Shown here piece by piece: positions 32,640 through 33,207 of a DNA stretch of 33,207 nt. This DNA comes from Acidobacteriota bacterium (GTDB lineage Bacteria > Acidobacteriota > Terriglobia > Terriglobales > Acidobacteriaceae), in NCBI GenBank assembly GCA_021851335.1, contig JAJZEA010000031.1, positions 1 through 33,207 of the forward strand, given 5' to 3'. The translations under genes and the position numbers were made by a program. Under the pieces are notes generated by a model, which was not told the DNA's origin, did no database searches, and saw only the letters and a list, made by a program, of their open reading frames with translations. Every line of letters begins with the position of its first letter. Positions within the stretch are counted from its first letter, which is position 1.

Positions 32640-33207
32640 ATGACTCAGGGCTGCAGCTCGTTTCATTCCTCAACGAATCGTTCCATCCGGGCGATCCTGA
32701 GGCGCGGGGTTTTGGCGTTTGCCATTCCCGCCTTTTTCGGATTTGTTGCCCAGGTTGGCACGAATTCTGCGTATGCGCAGTTGACCAGCGCCTCCATGCA
32801 CGGAACTGTGACGGATACTTCCGGCGCCGTTGTTCCTAATGCACAGGTGACGGTCACGAATACTTCCACGGGTGTTGCCACGCGCGGCAAGACAAATGCG
32901 AGCGGCTACTACGTCATCTCCCTGCTTCAGCCAGGTGGACCATACTCGGTGACGGTTGAGGCCAATGGCTTCCAAGCATATACGGCCAAAGGGATTACCC
33001 TTACGGTTGCCGCAAACTGGGAAGCCGACGCTAAGCTCCAGGTGGGTGGAACAAGCCAGACGGTAGCTGTCTCCGCCACTGCGCTGCAGGTGGAGACGCA
33101 GAACACGCAGTTGGAGCAGGTGGCGAACGCAACGGAAATCGAAAGCGTTCCGCTTGAAGGCCGTGACGCTTCAGGCTTACAGAAATTCCAGCCCGGCGTG
33201 GTGGAGT
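32640..33207 (+). CDS. TonB-dependent receptor with carboxypeptidase-like N-domain, 5' part
   Basis: The first 189 codons of a gene that runs off the right edge. AAGGAG precedes the ATG by 5 nt. A signal peptide (about 1-46; cleavage after SAYA, before QLTS) is followed by a carboxypeptidase-regulatory-like domain (about 50-130: MHGTVTDTSGAVVPNAQVTV, then TNASGYYVISLLQPGGPYSV and GFQAYTAKGITLTVAA). The start of the plug-like region follows (VSATALQVETQNTQLEQV, then IESVPLEGRD). This order is typical of the Oar-like/SusC-like outer-membrane transporters that acidobacteria carry in many copies, usually about 1000-1200 residues. They import large substrates such as oligosaccharides using TonB energy; the substrate cannot be told. 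The beta-barrel is outside the window. Confidence 0.92.
   Translation, partial: MTQGCSSFHSSTNRSIRAILRRGVLAFAIPAFFGFVAQVGTNSAYAQLTSASMHGTVTDTSGAVVPNAQVTVTNTSTGVATRGKTNASGYYVISLLQPGGPYSVTVEANGFQAYTAKGITLTVAANWEADAKLQVGGTSQTVAVSATALQVETQNTQLEQVANATEIESVPLEGRDASGLQKFQPGVVE

Overview
The window looks like chromosome from an acidobacterium (Acidobacteriota, probably class Terriglobia). The evidence is family content and style, not a database match. There is a TonB-dependent receptor with an N-terminal carboxypeptidase-like domain, an acidobacterial/planctomycete-type ECF sigma factor paired with a Hanks-type kinase, a putative-Ig (He_PIG) repeat lipoprotein, an F-type ATP synthase operon whose second b subunit carries a signal peptide, and GC-rich genes with long antisense open frames.

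Layout. (1) Positions 1-1276 look like the right end of an integrated island: the 5' part of a NusG/UpxY-like antiterminator (minus strand, running off the left edge), a Doc/AbrB-type toxin-antitoxin pair, a tandem GGGTACA repeat, and a 50-nt 3' remnant of tRNA-Pro(CGG). The remnant starts at the anticodon stem, as expected for a tyrosine-recombinase attachment site. (2) Positions 1431-10323 hold envelope and metabolic genes: a secreted esterase, an MscS channel, a tandem Usp, a DUF2203 protein, an MFS transporter, an M28 peptidase and a beta-propeller lipoprotein. (3) Positions 10443-14289 hold a Ser/Thr kinase-TPR protein followed by an ECF sigma factor, read from one promoter. (4) Positions 14498-20970 hold a very large Ig-repeat lipoprotein, a Tat-exported ferritin-like lipoprotein and an SH3-type lipoprotein. 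(5) Positions 20976-24461 hold a DegT/WecE aminotransferase, then hfq and hflX. (6) Positions 24743-31329 are the ATP synthase operon b-b'-delta-alpha-gamma-(small ORF)-beta-epsilon, with a promoter in front and a strong hairpin behind. Subunits a and c are not here. (7) Positions 31502-33207 hold two small proteins of unknown function, a 319-nt AT-rich leader, and the start of a TonB-dependent receptor that runs off the right edge.

Three items stand out. The ECF sigma factor lacks the acidic region-2.2 residues, has a threonine there, and sits behind its own kinase; this points to activation by phosphorylation. A low-GC, basic 85-residue ORF sits between the gamma and beta genes of the ATP synthase operon. 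The tRNA-Pro remnant marks an island boundary, with the intact tRNA predicted to lie left of the window. No CRISPR array, intact tRNA, rRNA, transposase or integrase was seen.
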